From NCBI RefSeq assembly GCF_001270745.1, contig NZ_KQ434758.1, forward strand, positions 208,275-272,274: 64,000 nt of DNA, written 5' to 3'. Below are positions 29,400-38,872 of the stretch, one piece after another (within the stretch, counting starts at the first letter, position 1; each line of letters starts with the position of its first letter). Both the position numbers and the translations under genes were made by a program. The DNA comes from Jiangella muralis (lineage in GTDB: Bacteria > Actinomycetota > Actinomycetes > Jiangellales > Jiangellaceae). Below the pieces are notes generated by a model that was given only the letters and a program-made list of their open reading frames with translations, made no database searches and was not told where the DNA came from.

Positions 29400-30209
29400 G
29401 GGGAGTGGGGTGGTGCGGGCGGCGAGGGCGAGCACCCGGCGGGCCTGGGCGACCATGGCGACGTCGACGAAGCGGCCACCGGGCAGGACGGCGACGCCGC
29501 CGGCGCCGACCGCGGCGACCACCTCGGCCGCCCGCTCCACCTCGTCCGCCGACGGGCGGAACCCCGCCTCGATGACTGGCAGCTGCTTCGGGTGGATCGC
29601 GGCCCGCCCGACGAAGCCGAGCGCGCGTCCGGCCCGGCACGACGCGGCCAGCCCGTCGTCGTCGCGCAGGTCGGCCCAGACGGCCATCGCCGGAGGCGGC
29701 AGCCCGGCCGCCCGCGCCGCGACCACCAGCCGCTGCCGGCACCACGCCAGCCCGTCCGGGCCCGAGACGCCCAGGTCGGAGGCGAGGTCGGCCTCGCCCA
29801 GCCCGATCGACGCCACACCGGGCGCCGACGCGACGGCGTACGCCGCCTCGACCCCGGCGGCCGTCTCCAGCAGCACGTGCACCGGCCGCGGCCCTGCCAC
29901 CGCGCGCACGGCGGCCACGTCCGCCGGCGACGACACCTTCGGCACCCGCACCCCGACGGACGGCGGCAGCCCGGCGACCATGGCGAGGTCGTCGGCGCCC
30001 CACGGGGTGCCGGGCGCGTTCACCCGCACCTGCACGGCCCGCTCGTCCGTCAACAACGAACCGACGCCGGCCCGCGCCGCGTCCTTCGCCGACGGCGCCA
30101 CGGCGTCCTCCAGGTCGAGGATCACGACGTCCGCCGCCGACGCGAGCGCCTTCGCCGCGCGGTCCGGCCGGTCGGCGGGCACGTAGAGCAGCGTCAGCAC
30201 CAGGCTCAC
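29352..30209 (-). CDS. HpcH/HpaI aldolase/citrate-lyase beta-subunit family (CitE-like)
   Basis: A 285-residue protein from a GTG at 30209 that overlaps the CoA-transferase stop by four bases (GTGA). CitE-type motifs: LLYVPADRPDRAAKALASAADVVILDLEDAVAPSAKDAAR (the metal- and phosphate-binding start of the barrel), VRVNAPGTPWG, LLETAAGVEAA (metal-binding Glu), GEADLASDLGV (metal-binding Asp) and IHPKQLPVI. Relatives cleave malyl-CoA, citramalyl-CoA or similar 3-hydroxyacyl-CoAs. Paired with the adjacent CaiB/BaiF protein it probably forms a CoA-activation/cleavage step. The substrate is not known. Confidence 0.85.
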   Translation of the reverse strand: MSLVLTLLYVPADRPDRAAKALASAADVVILDLEDAVAPSAKDAARAGVGSLLTDERAVQVRVNAPGTPWGADDLAMVAGLPPSVGVRVPKVSSPADVAAVRAVAGPRPVHVLLETAAGVEAAYAVASAPGVASIGLGEADLASDLGVSGPDGLAWCRQRLVVAARAAGLPPPAMAVWADLRDDDGLAASCRAGRALGFVGRAAIHPKQLPVIEAGFRPSADEVERAAEVVAAVGAGGVAVLPGGRFVDVAMVAQARRVLALAARTTPLPVDLGVSVESRGEMSD

Positions 30210-31393
30210 ACGACCCCCTCCGCCCGCAACGACGAGATGTCGCCGGCCGAGTACCCGAGCGACCCCAGCACCGCCGCGGTGTCGGCGCCGTGCGCCCGCC
30301 CGGTCCACCGCACCGATCCGGGCGTCTCGGAGAGCCGGAACAGCACGTTCTGCATCGCGACCTCGCCGAGGTCGTCGTCGGGCATCCGCAGCACCGTCCC
30401 GAGCGCGTCCAGCTGCGGGTCGGCGGCGATGTCGGACGCGTCGTAGACGGGCGCCACCGCGGCCTGCGCCTCCTCGAACTCCGCCACCACCTCGGACCGC
30501 GTCCGCGCGGCGACCCAGGCCCCAACGGCCTCGTCCAGCTCGTCCACATGCGAAGCCCGGCCGGCGCCGGTCGCGAACCACGGCTCGTCGACGACGTCGG
30601 GCCGCCCGACCAGCCGCATGACCCGCTCGGCGATGCTCTGCGAGCTGGTCGACACCGCGACCCAGCGGCCGTCCGACGTGCGGTAGGTGTTGCGCGGCGC
30701 GTTGTTCGCCGACCGGTTGCCGGTGCGCGGCTGCACCGTCCCCAACTGGTCCCAGCGGGTCAGCTGCGGCCCGAGCACGGACAGCATCGGCTCGACGATC
30801 GCGAGGTCGACCACCTGCCCGCGGCCGCTCGACGCCCGGGCGTGCAGCGCCGACGTCACCGCGAACGCCGTCGCCAGCGCCGTGATGCCGTCGGCCAGCC
30901 CGAACGGCGGCAGCGTCGGCGGGCCGTCCGGCTCACCGGTCATCGCGGCGAACCCGCTCATCGCCTCGGCCAGCGTGCCGAACCCGGGCCGCCGCCGGTA
31001 CGGGCCGACCTGGCCGAACCCGGTGACGCGGGCGAGGATCAGGCCCGGATTGTCGGCCGCCAGCGTGGAGTACCCGAGGTTCCACCGCTCCAGCGTGTCC
31101 GGCCGGAAGTTCTCGATGACGACGTCCGCCTCGCGGGCCAGCCGCCGGAACACCTCCTGGCCGCGCTCGTGCGACAGGTCCAGCGTCATCGTCTGCTTGT
31201 TCCGGCCGAGCGTCTTCCACCACAGGTTCTGCCCGTCCTTCGCCGGCCCGTGCCCGCGCGACGGGTCCGGGCGGCGCGGGTGCTCGACCTTGACGACGTC
31301 GGCGCCCATGTCGCCGAGGTGCATCGCGGCGATCGGCCCGGCGAACAGCGTCGCGGCGTCGACGACGCGCAGACCCGCCAGCGGCCCGCTCAC
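30206..31393 (-). CDS. CaiB/BaiF (class III) CoA-transferase
   Basis: A 395-residue protein, usual length for the family, which moves CoA between carboxylic acids through an aspartyl-CoA intermediate. [44 protein letters not shown] is the standard start. [30 protein letters not shown] and [15 protein letters not shown] follow, and the catalytic Asp is expected around [15 protein letters not shown]. The GTG at 31393 overlaps the upstream stop by four bases. Co-occurrence with a CitE-like lyase recalls itaconate, citramalate or malate CoA pathways, but the acid is not known. Confidence 0.88.
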   Translation of the reverse strand: MSGPLAGLRVVDAATLFAGPIAAMHLGDMGADVVKVEHPRRPDPSRGHGPAKDGQNLWWKTLGRNKQTMTLDLSHERGQEVFRRLAREADVVIENFRPDTLERWNLGYSTLAADNPGLILARVTGFGQVGPYRRRPGFGTLAEAMSGFAAMTGEPDGPPTLPPFGLADGITALATAFAVTSALHARASSGRGQVVDLAIVEPMLSVLGPQLTRWDQLGTVQPRTGNRSANNAPRNTYRTSDGRWVAVSTSSQSIAERVMRLVGRPDVVDEPWFATGAGRASHVDELDEAVGAWVAARTRSEVVAEFEEAQAAVAPVYDASDIAADPQLDALGTVLRMPDDDLGEVAMQNVLFRLSETPGSVRWTGRAHGADTAAVLGSLGYSAGDISSLRAEGVV

Positions 31394-33306
31394 GCCGTCA
31401 CCCCCACGGCGCAGCGGAACCCGACGGACGGCGAGCGGTCCAGCCCCGCACCCATGAGCAGGTACTTCGCCGAGAAGTCGGGTGTGCGGCGGCCGCCGTC
31501 GAAGTACCAGTCCGAGCCGGTCGGCACCCAGTCGGAGCCGCCCTTGAGGACGACGAACCGGGTGCGGCCGTCGGCGTGCTCGCTCTCGGTCAGGTTCCAG
31601 ACGGCGGGCGCGCCGCGCTCCAGCAGCCCGGCCTCGCCCGCGACCTGCCACTCGTCCTCGGTCGGCAGCCGCAGCCCGGCCCACGCGGCGTACGCGCGGG
31701 CGTCGGCGAGGTCGACGTACGTGACGGGGTCGGCGCCGCGCTGCTTCCCGTCGCGCCAGTGCGCGAGGAACCGCTCCGGGCGCACCGGCCGGTACCCGGT
31801 CGCGGCGAGGAACGCGGCGAACTCCTCGTTGGTCACCTCGGTGCGGCCGACGGCGAACGGCGGCACCTCCACGCGGCGGTGCGCGGTGCCGTCTGCGTGC
31901 AGCCGGGGCGGCAGCGGCTTCCACTCGTCGACGTACGGAGCCTCGTCGTACAGGCCGGTCTCCCGGATCCGGTACCGGACGACGAGGTCGTGCCGGCCGC
32001 CCTCCACCCTGGCCAGGCCGGGCGGCGTTTCGGCGACGGCCGCCGACGGCGCCGGCACCCGCACGGCCGGCCGCCGCGGGAACATCGCGTCGTCGTCCAC
32101 GACCACGGCACCCGGCGCCGCCGCCGCTGCGACGACCGCTGCCACGCCGCCGGCCGGCAGCCGCCCGCCGATCACCGTCCGCCCGTCCTCGTCCTTCGTC
32201 ACCGACAGCGCGGTGCCGGTGGTCAGCTCGGTGAACGCGCCCGTCGCTTCCACCGCCAGCCACGGGCCGTCCCACTCGGCGTCGCTCCGGTTCACGACGG
32301 TCCACAGCGGCACGCCGTCGTGCACCCACCGCGACGCGTACACCGGTGCGCCGTCGCCGGGGTGGTCGGCCAGCGGCGTCCAGTCATCGCCCTGGAGCCA
32401 GTCGCGGTACTCGCGCTGCACGCGGCGCATCGAGCGCAGCAGCGACCGGTCGCGCGCGCTCCAGCCCACCCACACCCCGAACACCGTCTCCCACACCAGC
32501 AGCCCGGAGCCGTTCAGCCAGGCCGACTGCAGCTCCTCCAGGTGGCTGTGGTTCCAGCGGCGGGTGTGGTGCAGTACGTGCCGCCGCTCGAACCAGGTCG
32601 CGCGCAGCACGCCCGGCACCGGCGAGTCGGCGAACCACTGCGCCCACGACATCGTGTGGTCGTGCACGCGGGCCAGCGGCAGCCGCGACTCGCCCTCCAT
32701 CGACAGCCCCGGCCGCAGCGCGTCCAGCCCGGCCCGGACCTCGGCCGAGCCCTCCTTCGAGCTGTCCAGGAAGACGCCGTCGGCGCCGAGCCGCTCGACC
32801 AGCGCGACGACGGCCGCGGGGTCGGACGACTCCCACGGGTAGTAGGAGACGAACACCCGCACGCCGGCGGCCTGGAAGGCGGCGACGACGGACGGCAGCT
32901 CGGGCACGTCGAAGAAGGCGAACTGGTCGCGCCCGTCGATGCCCTCGTTCGGGTACGCGTGCCAGAGCACGACCCCGTCGAAGCCGCCGAACTCGCGCGC
33001 CGCCGCGGCCAGGTAGCCGTCGACGTCGAACCGGCCGGTCGCGTGGTCGTACAGCAGCTCGTCCCAGAGCCAGGCCAGCGCGACGACGAAGCCGTCGGTC
33101 CGCTCGACGTCGTAGCGCGACCCGTCGTAGCCGGCCCGGGCGCCGTCGCGCCAGCGGGTGAGCGCCGCCCGCCAGGCCGGCCAGTCGGCCGGGTCGTCCG
33201 GCGCGGCGAAGATCTTCGCCTCGTCCAGCACCGCCAGGTCGGCGTCCGGCGCCAGCGGCACCGCCGCCGGCCGGTCGATCGGGCGCGGCACGTACGGGTT
33301 CAGCAT
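31390..33306 (-). CDS. fusion: glycosidase-like TIM barrel + SUMF1/EgtB-type domain
   Basis: A 638-residue cytoplasmic protein without signal peptide. The first ~400 residues look like a (beta/alpha)8 glycoside-hydrolase fold: [57 protein letters not shown] and [10 protein letters not shown] provide candidate catalytic Asp/Glu. The last ~160 residues show SUMF1 (formylglycine-generating enzyme-like) hallmarks: [62 protein letters not shown] and [10 protein letters not shown]. The two copper-binding cysteines of true FGE are not visible, so formylglycine formation is unlikely and the domain may bind carbohydrate or another ligand. Overlaps its neighbours by 1 and 4 bases. Confidence 0.7.
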   Translation of the reverse strand: MLNPYVPRPIDRPAAVPLAPDADLAVLDEAKIFAAPDDPADWPAWRAALTRWRDGARAGYDGSRYDVERTDGFVVALAWLWDELLYDHATGRFDVDGYLAAAAREFGGFDGVVLWHAYPNEGIDGRDQFAFFDVPELPSVVAAFQAAGVRVFVSYYPWESSDPAAVVALVERLGADGVFLDSSKEGSAEVRAGLDALRPGLSMEGESRLPLARVHDHTMSWAQWFADSPVPGVLRATWFERRHVLHHTRRWNHSHLEELQSAWLNGSGLLVWETVFGVWVGWSARDRSLLRSMRRVQREYRDWLQGDDWTPLADHPGDGAPVYASRWVHDGVPLWTVVNRSDAEWDGPWLAVEATGAFTELTTGTALSVTKDEDGRTVIGGRLPAGGVAAVVAAAAAPGAVVVDDDAMFPRRPAVRVPAPSAAVAETPPGLARVEGGRHDLVVRYRIRETGLYDEAPYVDEWKPLPPRLHADGTAHRRVEVPPFAVGRTEVTNEEFAAFLAATGYRPVRPERFLAHWRDGKQRGADPVTYVDLADARAYAAWAGLRLPTEDEWQVAGEAGLLERGAPAVWNLTESEHADGRTRFVVLKGGSDWVPTGSDWYFDGGRRTPDFSAKYLLMGAGLDRSPSVGFRCAVGVTA

Positions 33307-34193
33307 CAGCCCTCCGTGAGGAATGCGTCGATCTCGGCTCGGTCCGGCATCGACGACGACGCGCCGGCCCGCCGCACCGACAGCGCGGCCGCCGCCGACG
33401 CCCGTCGCAGCGCGTCGTCCCAGTCCAGGCCCTCGGCCAGGCCGACGGCGAGCACCCCGGCGAAGGTGTCGCCGGCCGCCGTCGTGTCGACCGCCTCGAC
33501 CTCGAACGCGGGCACCCGCGTCTCCGTGCCGCCGCCGACCCGCAGCGCGCCCCGTCCGCCCAGCGTCACGACGACGTCGCCGCCGCCCGCCGCCAGCGAT
33601 CGAGCCGCCTCGACCGGGTCCGCGAAGCCGGCCAGCAGCGCCGCCTCGTGCTCGTTCGGCACCAGGACGTCGACCGCGGCCAGCAGCTCCGCGGGCAGCG
33701 GCACCGCGGGCGCCGGGGTCAGCACCACCCGCACGCCGCGCGACCGTGCGTACCGCGCCGCGGCCGTGACCAGCGGCAACGGCAGCTCCAGCTGCATCAT
33801 GACGAGCTGCGCCCGGTCCAGCACGGCCCGGTGCGCGTCGGTCAGCTCCGTCACCGTCCCGTTCGCGCCCGGCACGACGACGATCGAGTTGTCGCCGGTC
33901 GCGTCGACGGTGATGTGCGCGGTCCCGGTCGGCCGGTCGCCTACCGCCAGCCCGGACACGTCGATCCCCGCGTCGGCCAGCAGCGTCGTGATGCGCCGGC
34001 CGAAGTCGTCGTCGCCCACGGCGCCGAGGAACGCGACGTCGCCGCCGGCCCGCGCGGCCGCGAGCGCCTGGTTCGCGCCCTTGCCGCCGGGGACCGTGGT
34101 GAAGGTGTGGCCGGTGACGGTCTCGCCGCGGCCCGGCGCGCGGTCGACGGTCGCGACGAGGTCCATGTTGGCGCTGCCCAGGACGGCGATCAC
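33306..34193 (-). CDS. rbsK: ribokinase (PfkB family)
   Basis: A 295-residue kinase starting at a GTG that overlaps the preceding stop by four bases. Ribokinase signatures: [57 protein letters not shown] (substrate-binding GGKGANQ), [18 protein letters not shown] and [21 protein letters not shown] (anion hole and catalytic Asp). It should make ribose 5-phosphate from ribose and ATP, though PfkB kinases vary in sugar preference. Its place directly after four ARH-family genes fits phosphorylation of ribose released by N-glycoside cleavage. Confidence 0.88.
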   Translation of the reverse strand: MIAVLGSANMDLVATVDRAPGRGETVTGHTFTTVPGGKGANQALAAARAGGDVAFLGAVGDDDFGRRITTLLADAGIDVSGLAVGDRPTGTAHITVDATGDNSIVVVPGANGTVTELTDAHRAVLDRAQLVMMQLELPLPLVTAAARYARSRGVRVVLTPAPAVPLPAELLAAVDVLVPNEHEAALLAGFADPVEAARSLAAGGGDVVVTLGGRGALRVGGGTETRVPAFEVEAVDTTAAGDTFAGVLAVGLAEGLDWDDALRRASAAAALSVRRAGASSSMPDRAEIDAFLTEG

Positions 34194-35524
34194 GGCGCGC
34201 TCACCGCCACCGTCCGGGCCGCGAGCACGTCGAAGCCGATGCCGTCGAACCCGGCCAGCGTCGTGCCGACCCGGTTGCGCAGCGGCGCGATCCACCGCTC
34301 GGGCAGCGCGGCGGCGCCGGTCAGCCCGCCGACGACCGAGCCGACGGTGGCGCCGTTGGAGTCGGTGTCCCAGCCGCCGCTGACGACGGCCGTGATCGAC
34401 CGCTCGTAGTCGCCGCCACCGTGCACCAGCGCGGCCACGACCAGCGCGGCGTTGTTCAGGACGTGCACCCAGTGCAGGTGCCCGTAGCGCGCCTCGATCG
34501 CGTCGACGACGGCCTCCCAGTCAGGCTCCTTCTCGGCGGTCGCACGCGCGAACCGGACCGCCTCGGCGTAGCGCGACGACGCCGGGACGACGGACAGCCC
34601 GGCGTCGATCACGTCGTCCACCGTCGCCGCGACCAGCGACGCGGCGCACGCCGCGGCCGCGAACAGCTCGCCGTACACGCCGTTGCGGGTGTGGCTGAGC
34701 ACGGCGTCGCGCCAGGCCAGCCCGGCCGCTCCGGCGGGGTCCCCGGGCCGGGCCCAGCCGAACACGTCGCCGCGGATCTGCGCGCCGATCCAGTCCCGGA
34801 ACGGGTTGCGCACCGTCGCCGTGGCCGGCGGCAGGTGGCCGAGCAGCAGGTTGCGGTAGGCGACCCGCTCGGCGGTGAACACCCGCCCGGCCGGCAGCTC
34901 TGCCAGCCAGCGCTGCGCGACGTCCACGGTGGTGAACCCGGCGCCGTGGGTCTCCAGCAGCGCGAGGTTGAGCATCGGGAAGTTGAGGTCGTCGTCCTCG
35001 GGCATGCCGTCGATGTTCTCGGCCAGGCTGGTCGCCGCGCTCCGGCGGTTCCACGGATGGCGGGCCGCGACGTCGGCGGGCAGGCCCACCGCGGTGAACC
35101 AGTCGGTCAGCGGCCAGCGGCCGGTCGCCTCCAGGATCTCCCGGATCCCGGCCCGCGAGATCTTCTCCACCGGCTTGCCGAGCAGGCACCCGGCGGCGCG
35201 GCCGAGCCAGGCGCCGTGCAGGCGGTCGAGGTCGGCGGCCTCGCGTCGAGCGTTCGCCGGCCAGCCCGCCTCGATCGAGGCCAGGTCCGTCGGCTCCAGA
35301 GCGTCGTACGGCGACGGCCGCGTGTCGAGCTCGTCCAGCAGCCGCGCGGCCAGCGCCCGCAGCTCCGGCGCAGGGACGTCCGAGGCCCCCGTCCGCACCG
35401 GCGCGTCGTCACCACCGGCCGCGACCCACCGGGCCCGCAGGTCCGCGACGTCGACGCCGTCCTCGTCGGCCTGCGCGAACGCGTGCCCGGCCAGGTCCTC
35501 CGGCTGGATCCAGGTGAGCCGCAT
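34190..35524 (-). CDS. ADP-ribosylglycohydrolase family protein, long variant (ARH-D)
   Basis: A 444-residue ARH-superfamily protein with a ~90-residue N-terminal extension. The first metal motif, normally GDxxG, reads [17 protein letters not shown]. The second, normally TDDT, reads [17 protein letters not shown]. The third is canonical-like: [25 protein letters not shown]. This combination marks a distinct ARH subfamily seen in sugar-utilisation loci rather than protein de-ADP-ribosylation enzymes. It should still bind metal via the acidic residues, but activity is unproven. ATG at 35524 overlaps the upstream stop by one base (TGATG). Confidence 0.82.
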   Translation of the reverse strand: MRLTWIQPEDLAGHAFAQADEDGVDVADLRARWVAAGGDDAPVRTGASDVPAPELRALAARLLDELDTRPSPYDALEPTDLASIEAGWPANARREAADLDRLHGAWLGRAAGCLLGKPVEKISRAGIREILEATGRWPLTDWFTAVGLPADVAARHPWNRRSAATSLAENIDGMPEDDDLNFPMLNLALLETHGAGFTTVDVAQRWLAELPAGRVFTAERVAYRNLLLGHLPPATATVRNPFRDWIGAQIRGDVFGWARPGDPAGAAGLAWRDAVLSHTRNGVYGELFAAAACAASLVAATVDDVIDAGLSVVPASSRYAEAVRFARATAEKEPDWEAVVDAIEARYGHLHWVHVLNNAALVVAALVHGGGDYERSITAVVSGGWDTDSNGATVGSVVGGLTGAAALPERWIAPLRNRVGTTLAGFDGIGFDVLAARTVAVSAP

Positions 35525-36669
35525 CAGGCCAGCCCGCCGAAGGCGGCGTCGACGGCCGCCCGCCGGGCCGCGTCCGCAGCCCGCACCGACGCCGTCACCG
35601 CCGCCAGCCGCTCCCCCGGCCCGGTGATGTCGACCTTGCTGGCCGCCGCGACCGCCGTCACCAGGTCGGCCGGCACCGCGGCGCGCCCGCCGAGGGCACC
35701 GGCGATGGCCCCGGCCATCGACGCGATCGAGTCGGAGTCGCGACCGTAGTTGACGCCGCCGACGACCGCGTCGCGCCAGTCGCCGCCGGCGATGGCCAGG
35801 AACCCCAGCGCGACCGGCAGCTCCTCGATGGTGTGCACGCGGCTCGGGCGGCGGGCGCCGAGGCCCTGGTTGCGGTAGTCGTCGCCGACGGTGTCGTACG
35901 GGCCGACGGCGGCGCGCAGCTTGCCCGACTCGACCGCCTCGGTCCAGTGCCCGATCGACGCCGCCGTCTCCAGCACCGCCTCGATGCCGGCCCTCGTCCC
36001 GTCCTTGGCCAGCCGCACCGCCGTCGCCAGCACGTCGTCGACCGTCGCCCCAGGCGCCGCGGCCGCGGCCACGCAGGCCGCCATGACACCGGCCGCCTCG
36101 CGCCCGTAGGACGACTGGTGCGCGCCCGCGACGTCGATGGCCTCGGCGTAGGCGGCGTCCGGGTCGGCGGCGTTGACGATGCCGACCGGCGCGATGTACA
36201 TGGCCGCGCCGCAGTTCACCGCGTTGCCGACGCCGGCCTCACGCGGGTCGGCGTGCCCCCAGTGCAGCCGCAGCGCCATGAACTTCTCCGCGAGGAAGAC
36301 CCGCTGCAGCGGCAGCGCCTCGGCCTCCAGCTCGGGGATCCAGACCTTGCGGCCGATCATCAGCGGCACCAGCCGCTCGGCGACGTCGTACGCGGTCAGG
36401 TGTGCCCCGGCCTGCTCATACACGTCGACCACCAGGTGCGTCATGAGGGTGTCGTCGGTGACGTGGCCGTCGCCCTTGTGGTACGGCGCGATGGGCCGCG
36501 CGGTGCGCCAGTCCTCGTAGTACGGCGGGACGATGCCCTCGACCCAGCCGCCCCACCGGTCCCGGATCTGCTGCGGCGACCAGCCCTCCGTCGCACCACC
36601 GAGCGCGTCGCCGACAGCGGCTCCCGTCAGGCATCCGACCGCGGTATCGATGAGTGCGTCGTTGCTCAA
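35524..36669 (-). CDS. ADP-ribosylglycohydrolase family protein (ARH-C)
   Basis: A 381-residue protein from a TTG at 36669 overlapping the previous stop by four bases, with AGGA seven bases upstream. All three ARH metal-binding motifs are intact: TGAAVGDALGGATEGWS (GD), GDGHVTDDTLMTHLVV (TDDT) and NYGRDSDSIASMAGAIAGALGG (DxDS). The middle contains MYIAPVGIVNAADPDAAYAEA, also typical. ARH enzymes hydrolyse N- or O-glycosidic bonds of ribosyl groups using two Mg2+. With ABC permeases and ribokinase nearby, a small riboside is a more likely substrate than modified protein. Confidence 0.88.
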   Translation of the reverse strand: MSNDALIDTAVGCLTGAAVGDALGGATEGWSPQQIRDRWGGWVEGIVPPYYEDWRTARPIAPYHKGDGHVTDDTLMTHLVVDVYEQAGAHLTAYDVAERLVPLMIGRKVWIPELEAEALPLQRVFLAEKFMALRLHWGHADPREAGVGNAVNCGAAMYIAPVGIVNAADPDAAYAEAIDVAGAHQSSYGREAAGVMAACVAAAAAPGATVDDVLATAVRLAKDGTRAGIEAVLETAASIGHWTEAVESGKLRAAVGPYDTVGDDYRNQGLGARRPSRVHTIEELPVALGFLAIAGGDWRDAVVGGVNYGRDSDSIASMAGAIAGALGGRAAVPADLVTAVAAASKVDITGPGERLAAVTASVRAADAARRAAVDAAFGGLA

Positions 36670-37712
36670 AGGATCGTCCTTTCCTCGATGGAGCCCGCCA
36701 GCTCGACCAGGTCGAGTCCGGCCAGATCGGGCGCGCAGCAGCCGGCGAGTCGCCGGCACCGCTCGGCCCAGGTCGTGGGGAGTGCGCTCAGGCCGTGCGC
36801 CGCGCCGGCGAGGGCTCCCGTCAGTGGCGGCGCGCTGTCGGCCAGGGTGGGCAGGCAGGCGGCGGCGGTGACCGCGGCGATGGGTGGTTCCCCGCCGCGC
36901 TCCGCGGCCAGCGCCAGCGCGACGGCGACCGGCAGCGTCTGCGCCGCGGCGACGCCGTAGCTGTAGACGTGACCGGCCGGCTCGTCCAGCAGCGGGACGG
37001 CGTCGGCGGCGGTGGTGACCCCGGCCGTCGCCACTTGCGCCCGGGCGAGGTTGTCCGCCAGCAGGGTGTCCGGTGGGACGTGCTCGGCGGCGGCCGCCGC
37101 CCATGCCGTGGCCAGCGGTTCGCCGCGGACCAGCCGCGCGATCGTCGCGGCCACCGCCCGCGCCGCGGACACCCCGTCACCGGCGTTCGTCACCTCGGCG
37201 TCCCAGCCGGCCAGCGTGGCCGCCGTGCCGCTGCCGTCGGCCACCAGCCCGGCCGCGACCGCCCGCACCGCCGCGGCGTCGTCGAAGTGGTGCGGGTTGT
37301 CGTGCCCCGTCACCGGCGGATCGACGTCTCTGCGCAGCGCGTCGGCCGCGGCGGCGACGCTGATCCGGCCGCGCGGCAGTGTCCCGTTCGTGGCCGCCGT
37401 CCGCCACCGCTCGTGGACGTCGCCGCGCGTCAGCGGCTTGCTCGCGGCGCCGAGCCAGGTCAGCGTCCACGCCACCCACTCCGCGTCGTCGGACGGGCCC
37501 AGCCGCAGCGGCGCCGTCGGCTGATTCAGCGCGAACGGCACCGGCAGGGACGTCACCTGCTCGGTCTCGGCGAACGCGTCCAGCTCGCGGTGCAGCCGCC
37601 GGGTCCACGGCGGCAGCAGCGCCGCCCGGTGCCGCGCCGACGGCCACCCCGCGGCGTCGCCGATGGCGAGCCCGAGCAGCGCCCCGGCGATCAGGTCCTG
37701 CCGTTCCCTCAC
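36666..37712 (-). CDS. ADP-ribosylglycohydrolase family protein, degenerate (ARH-B)
   Basis: A 348-residue protein from a GTG at 37712 with a strong GGAGGA site six bases upstream; this start gives RERQDLIAGALLGLAIGDAAG, aligning with family N-termini. The GD motif is present, the TDDT motif is replaced by GPSDDAEWVA, and the C-terminal motif reads TLADSAPPLTGALAGAA, lacking the usual acidic pair DxD(S/T). It may therefore bind metal poorly, act as a non-catalytic partner, or have shifted specificity. It is translationally coupled to the intact ARH-C gene. Confidence 0.8.
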   Translation of the reverse strand: MRERQDLIAGALLGLAIGDAAGWPSARHRAALLPPWTRRLHRELDAFAETEQVTSLPVPFALNQPTAPLRLGPSDDAEWVAWTLTWLGAASKPLTRGDVHERWRTAATNGTLPRGRISVAAAADALRRDVDPPVTGHDNPHHFDDAAAVRAVAAGLVADGSGTAATLAGWDAEVTNAGDGVSAARAVAATIARLVRGEPLATAWAAAAAEHVPPDTLLADNLARAQVATAGVTTAADAVPLLDEPAGHVYSYGVAAAQTLPVAVALALAAERGGEPPIAAVTAAACLPTLADSAPPLTGALAGAAHGLSALPTTWAERCRRLAGCCAPDLAGLDLVELAGSIEERTIL

Positions 37713-37763
37713 GAACCGTCCTCCCGCCGTGCACCGCACCCCGCCGGCCGCGCGTGTCGAACG

Positions 37764-37832
37764 TTGTCGGTGCCCGCCCCTAGGGTGGGCCCCACCCGGG
37801 CCGGGAGGGGTCGACCTACCACCTCGCGTGGC
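37764..37832 (+). promoter_or_regulatory. orphan RecA-NDp-type (PafBC) promoter motif, copy A
   Basis: TTGTCGGTG at 37764-37772, eight bases, then TAGGGT at 37781-37786 match the actinobacterial SOS-independent DNA-damage promoter pattern TTGTCRGTG-N8-TAGNNT used by PafBC. The 69-base segment aligns without gaps to 49323-49391 (58 identical by my count). It reads rightward, but both neighbours read leftward, so it drives no visible gene; the start codon seen in copy B is lost here. Confidence 0.65.
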
Positions 37833-37884
37833 ACACAACGCACCGGACGCGAGCTCCGCGGCGCCGTCCGCCCCAGCCGTCCCG

Positions 37885-38838
37885 TCACTCGTCCTCCAGG
37901 TGATCGGCCAGCCGGTCGGCCAGGTCGAGCGGATGCAGCCCCGCCACCACCTCGCCCAGGCAGCGGCCGGTGACCGGCCCGATCTGCTCCCGCCACCGCG
38001 CCGGCACCGCGTCCAGGCCGCCGAGCGCCCCGGCCAGCGCCCCGGCGATGGCGGCGGTGGTGTCGGCGTCGCGGCCCATCGACACCGCCCCCGTGACGGC
38101 GTCGGCGAACCCGCCGCCCGCCGCGAGGAACGCGCCGAACGCCAGCGCGACCGCCTCCGGCGCCAGGTCCGTCCACGGATACGACCGGACGACGACGGCG
38201 TCCAGCAGCGCGGGCACGTCCCCCGCGTGGACCAGCGCCGACCGCAGCGACCGCGCCGTCCACGAGTCGGCCGGGACGGCGGCCAGCGCGGCGGCGCCGA
38301 CCTCGGCGGCGGAGGCGTTCCCCGTCATCGCGACGGCGACCGCGGCGGCCACCGCGACCCCGGCGTGCACGCCCTCGCCGTCGTGGCTGACCGCGCCGTC
38401 GACGGTGGCCAGGCGAGCGGCCAGCAGCGGGTCGCCGGCCGCGTACACGCCGTGCACCGCGGCCCGCATCGCCAGCCCGTCGCTCCAGGAATGCAGGTGC
38501 CGCCCGCTGGCCGGCGGCCGCAGTCCGGCCCGCAGGTTCTCGATGGTGCCCAACTCGCTGAACCCGGCGCCGGAGAACCCGCCGGACTGCCCAGCCAGGT
38601 GCGTGATCCACGCGTCGGCCACGTGCTCGCTGGTCAGCCTGGCGCCGTGGTCGAGCAGCAGCAGCGCGCTGAACGCGGCGTACTCGGTGTCGTCGGTCCC
38701 CGACGGCCGGTCGGTGAGGAACCCCGTCACCGTGCCCCAGCGGGCCGCGATCTGCTCGGCCGTCAGGTTCTCCGCGGGGGCGCCCATGGCGTCGCCGATG
38801 GCGAGCCCGAGCAGGCACCCTCGCGCGCGGTCCCTCAT
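37885..38838 (-). CDS. ADP-ribosylglycohydrolase family protein, canonical (ARH-A)
   Basis: A 317-residue protein with all ARH metal motifs: GCLLGLAIGDAMGAPAENL at the N-terminus, GTDDTEYAAFSALLLLDHG near residue 47, SHDGEGVHAGVAVAAAVAVAM, and VSMGRDADTTAAIAGALAGALGG near 255. ATG 38838 has GGAGGA seven bases upstream. This is the first enzyme gene after the ABC transporter genes, 34 bases beyond the solute-binding protein stop. It should be an active metal-dependent ribosyl hydrolase; ADP-ribosyl-protein, ADP-ribose-like and nucleoside-like substrates are all possible. Confidence 0.9.
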   Translation of the reverse strand: MRDRARGCLLGLAIGDAMGAPAENLTAEQIAARWGTVTGFLTDRPSGTDDTEYAAFSALLLLDHGARLTSEHVADAWITHLAGQSGGFSGAGFSELGTIENLRAGLRPPASGRHLHSWSDGLAMRAAVHGVYAAGDPLLAARLATVDGAVSHDGEGVHAGVAVAAAVAVAMTGNASAAEVGAAALAAVPADSWTARSLRSALVHAGDVPALLDAVVVRSYPWTDLAPEAVALAFGAFLAAGGGFADAVTGAVSMGRDADTTAAIAGALAGALGGLDAVPARWREQIGPVTGRCLGEVVAGLHPLDLADRLADHLEDE

Positions 38839-38872
38839 CGACTACTCCTCCGAACTCGCCGCGCCACCGCCG

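Noticed and set aside
34190-38838. The four ARH genes as protein de-ADP-ribosylation or toxin-antitoxin (DraG, DarG-like) enzymes
   Set aside because: No ADP-ribosyltransferase gene is adjacent; context is a sugar transporter, ribokinase and LacI regulator.
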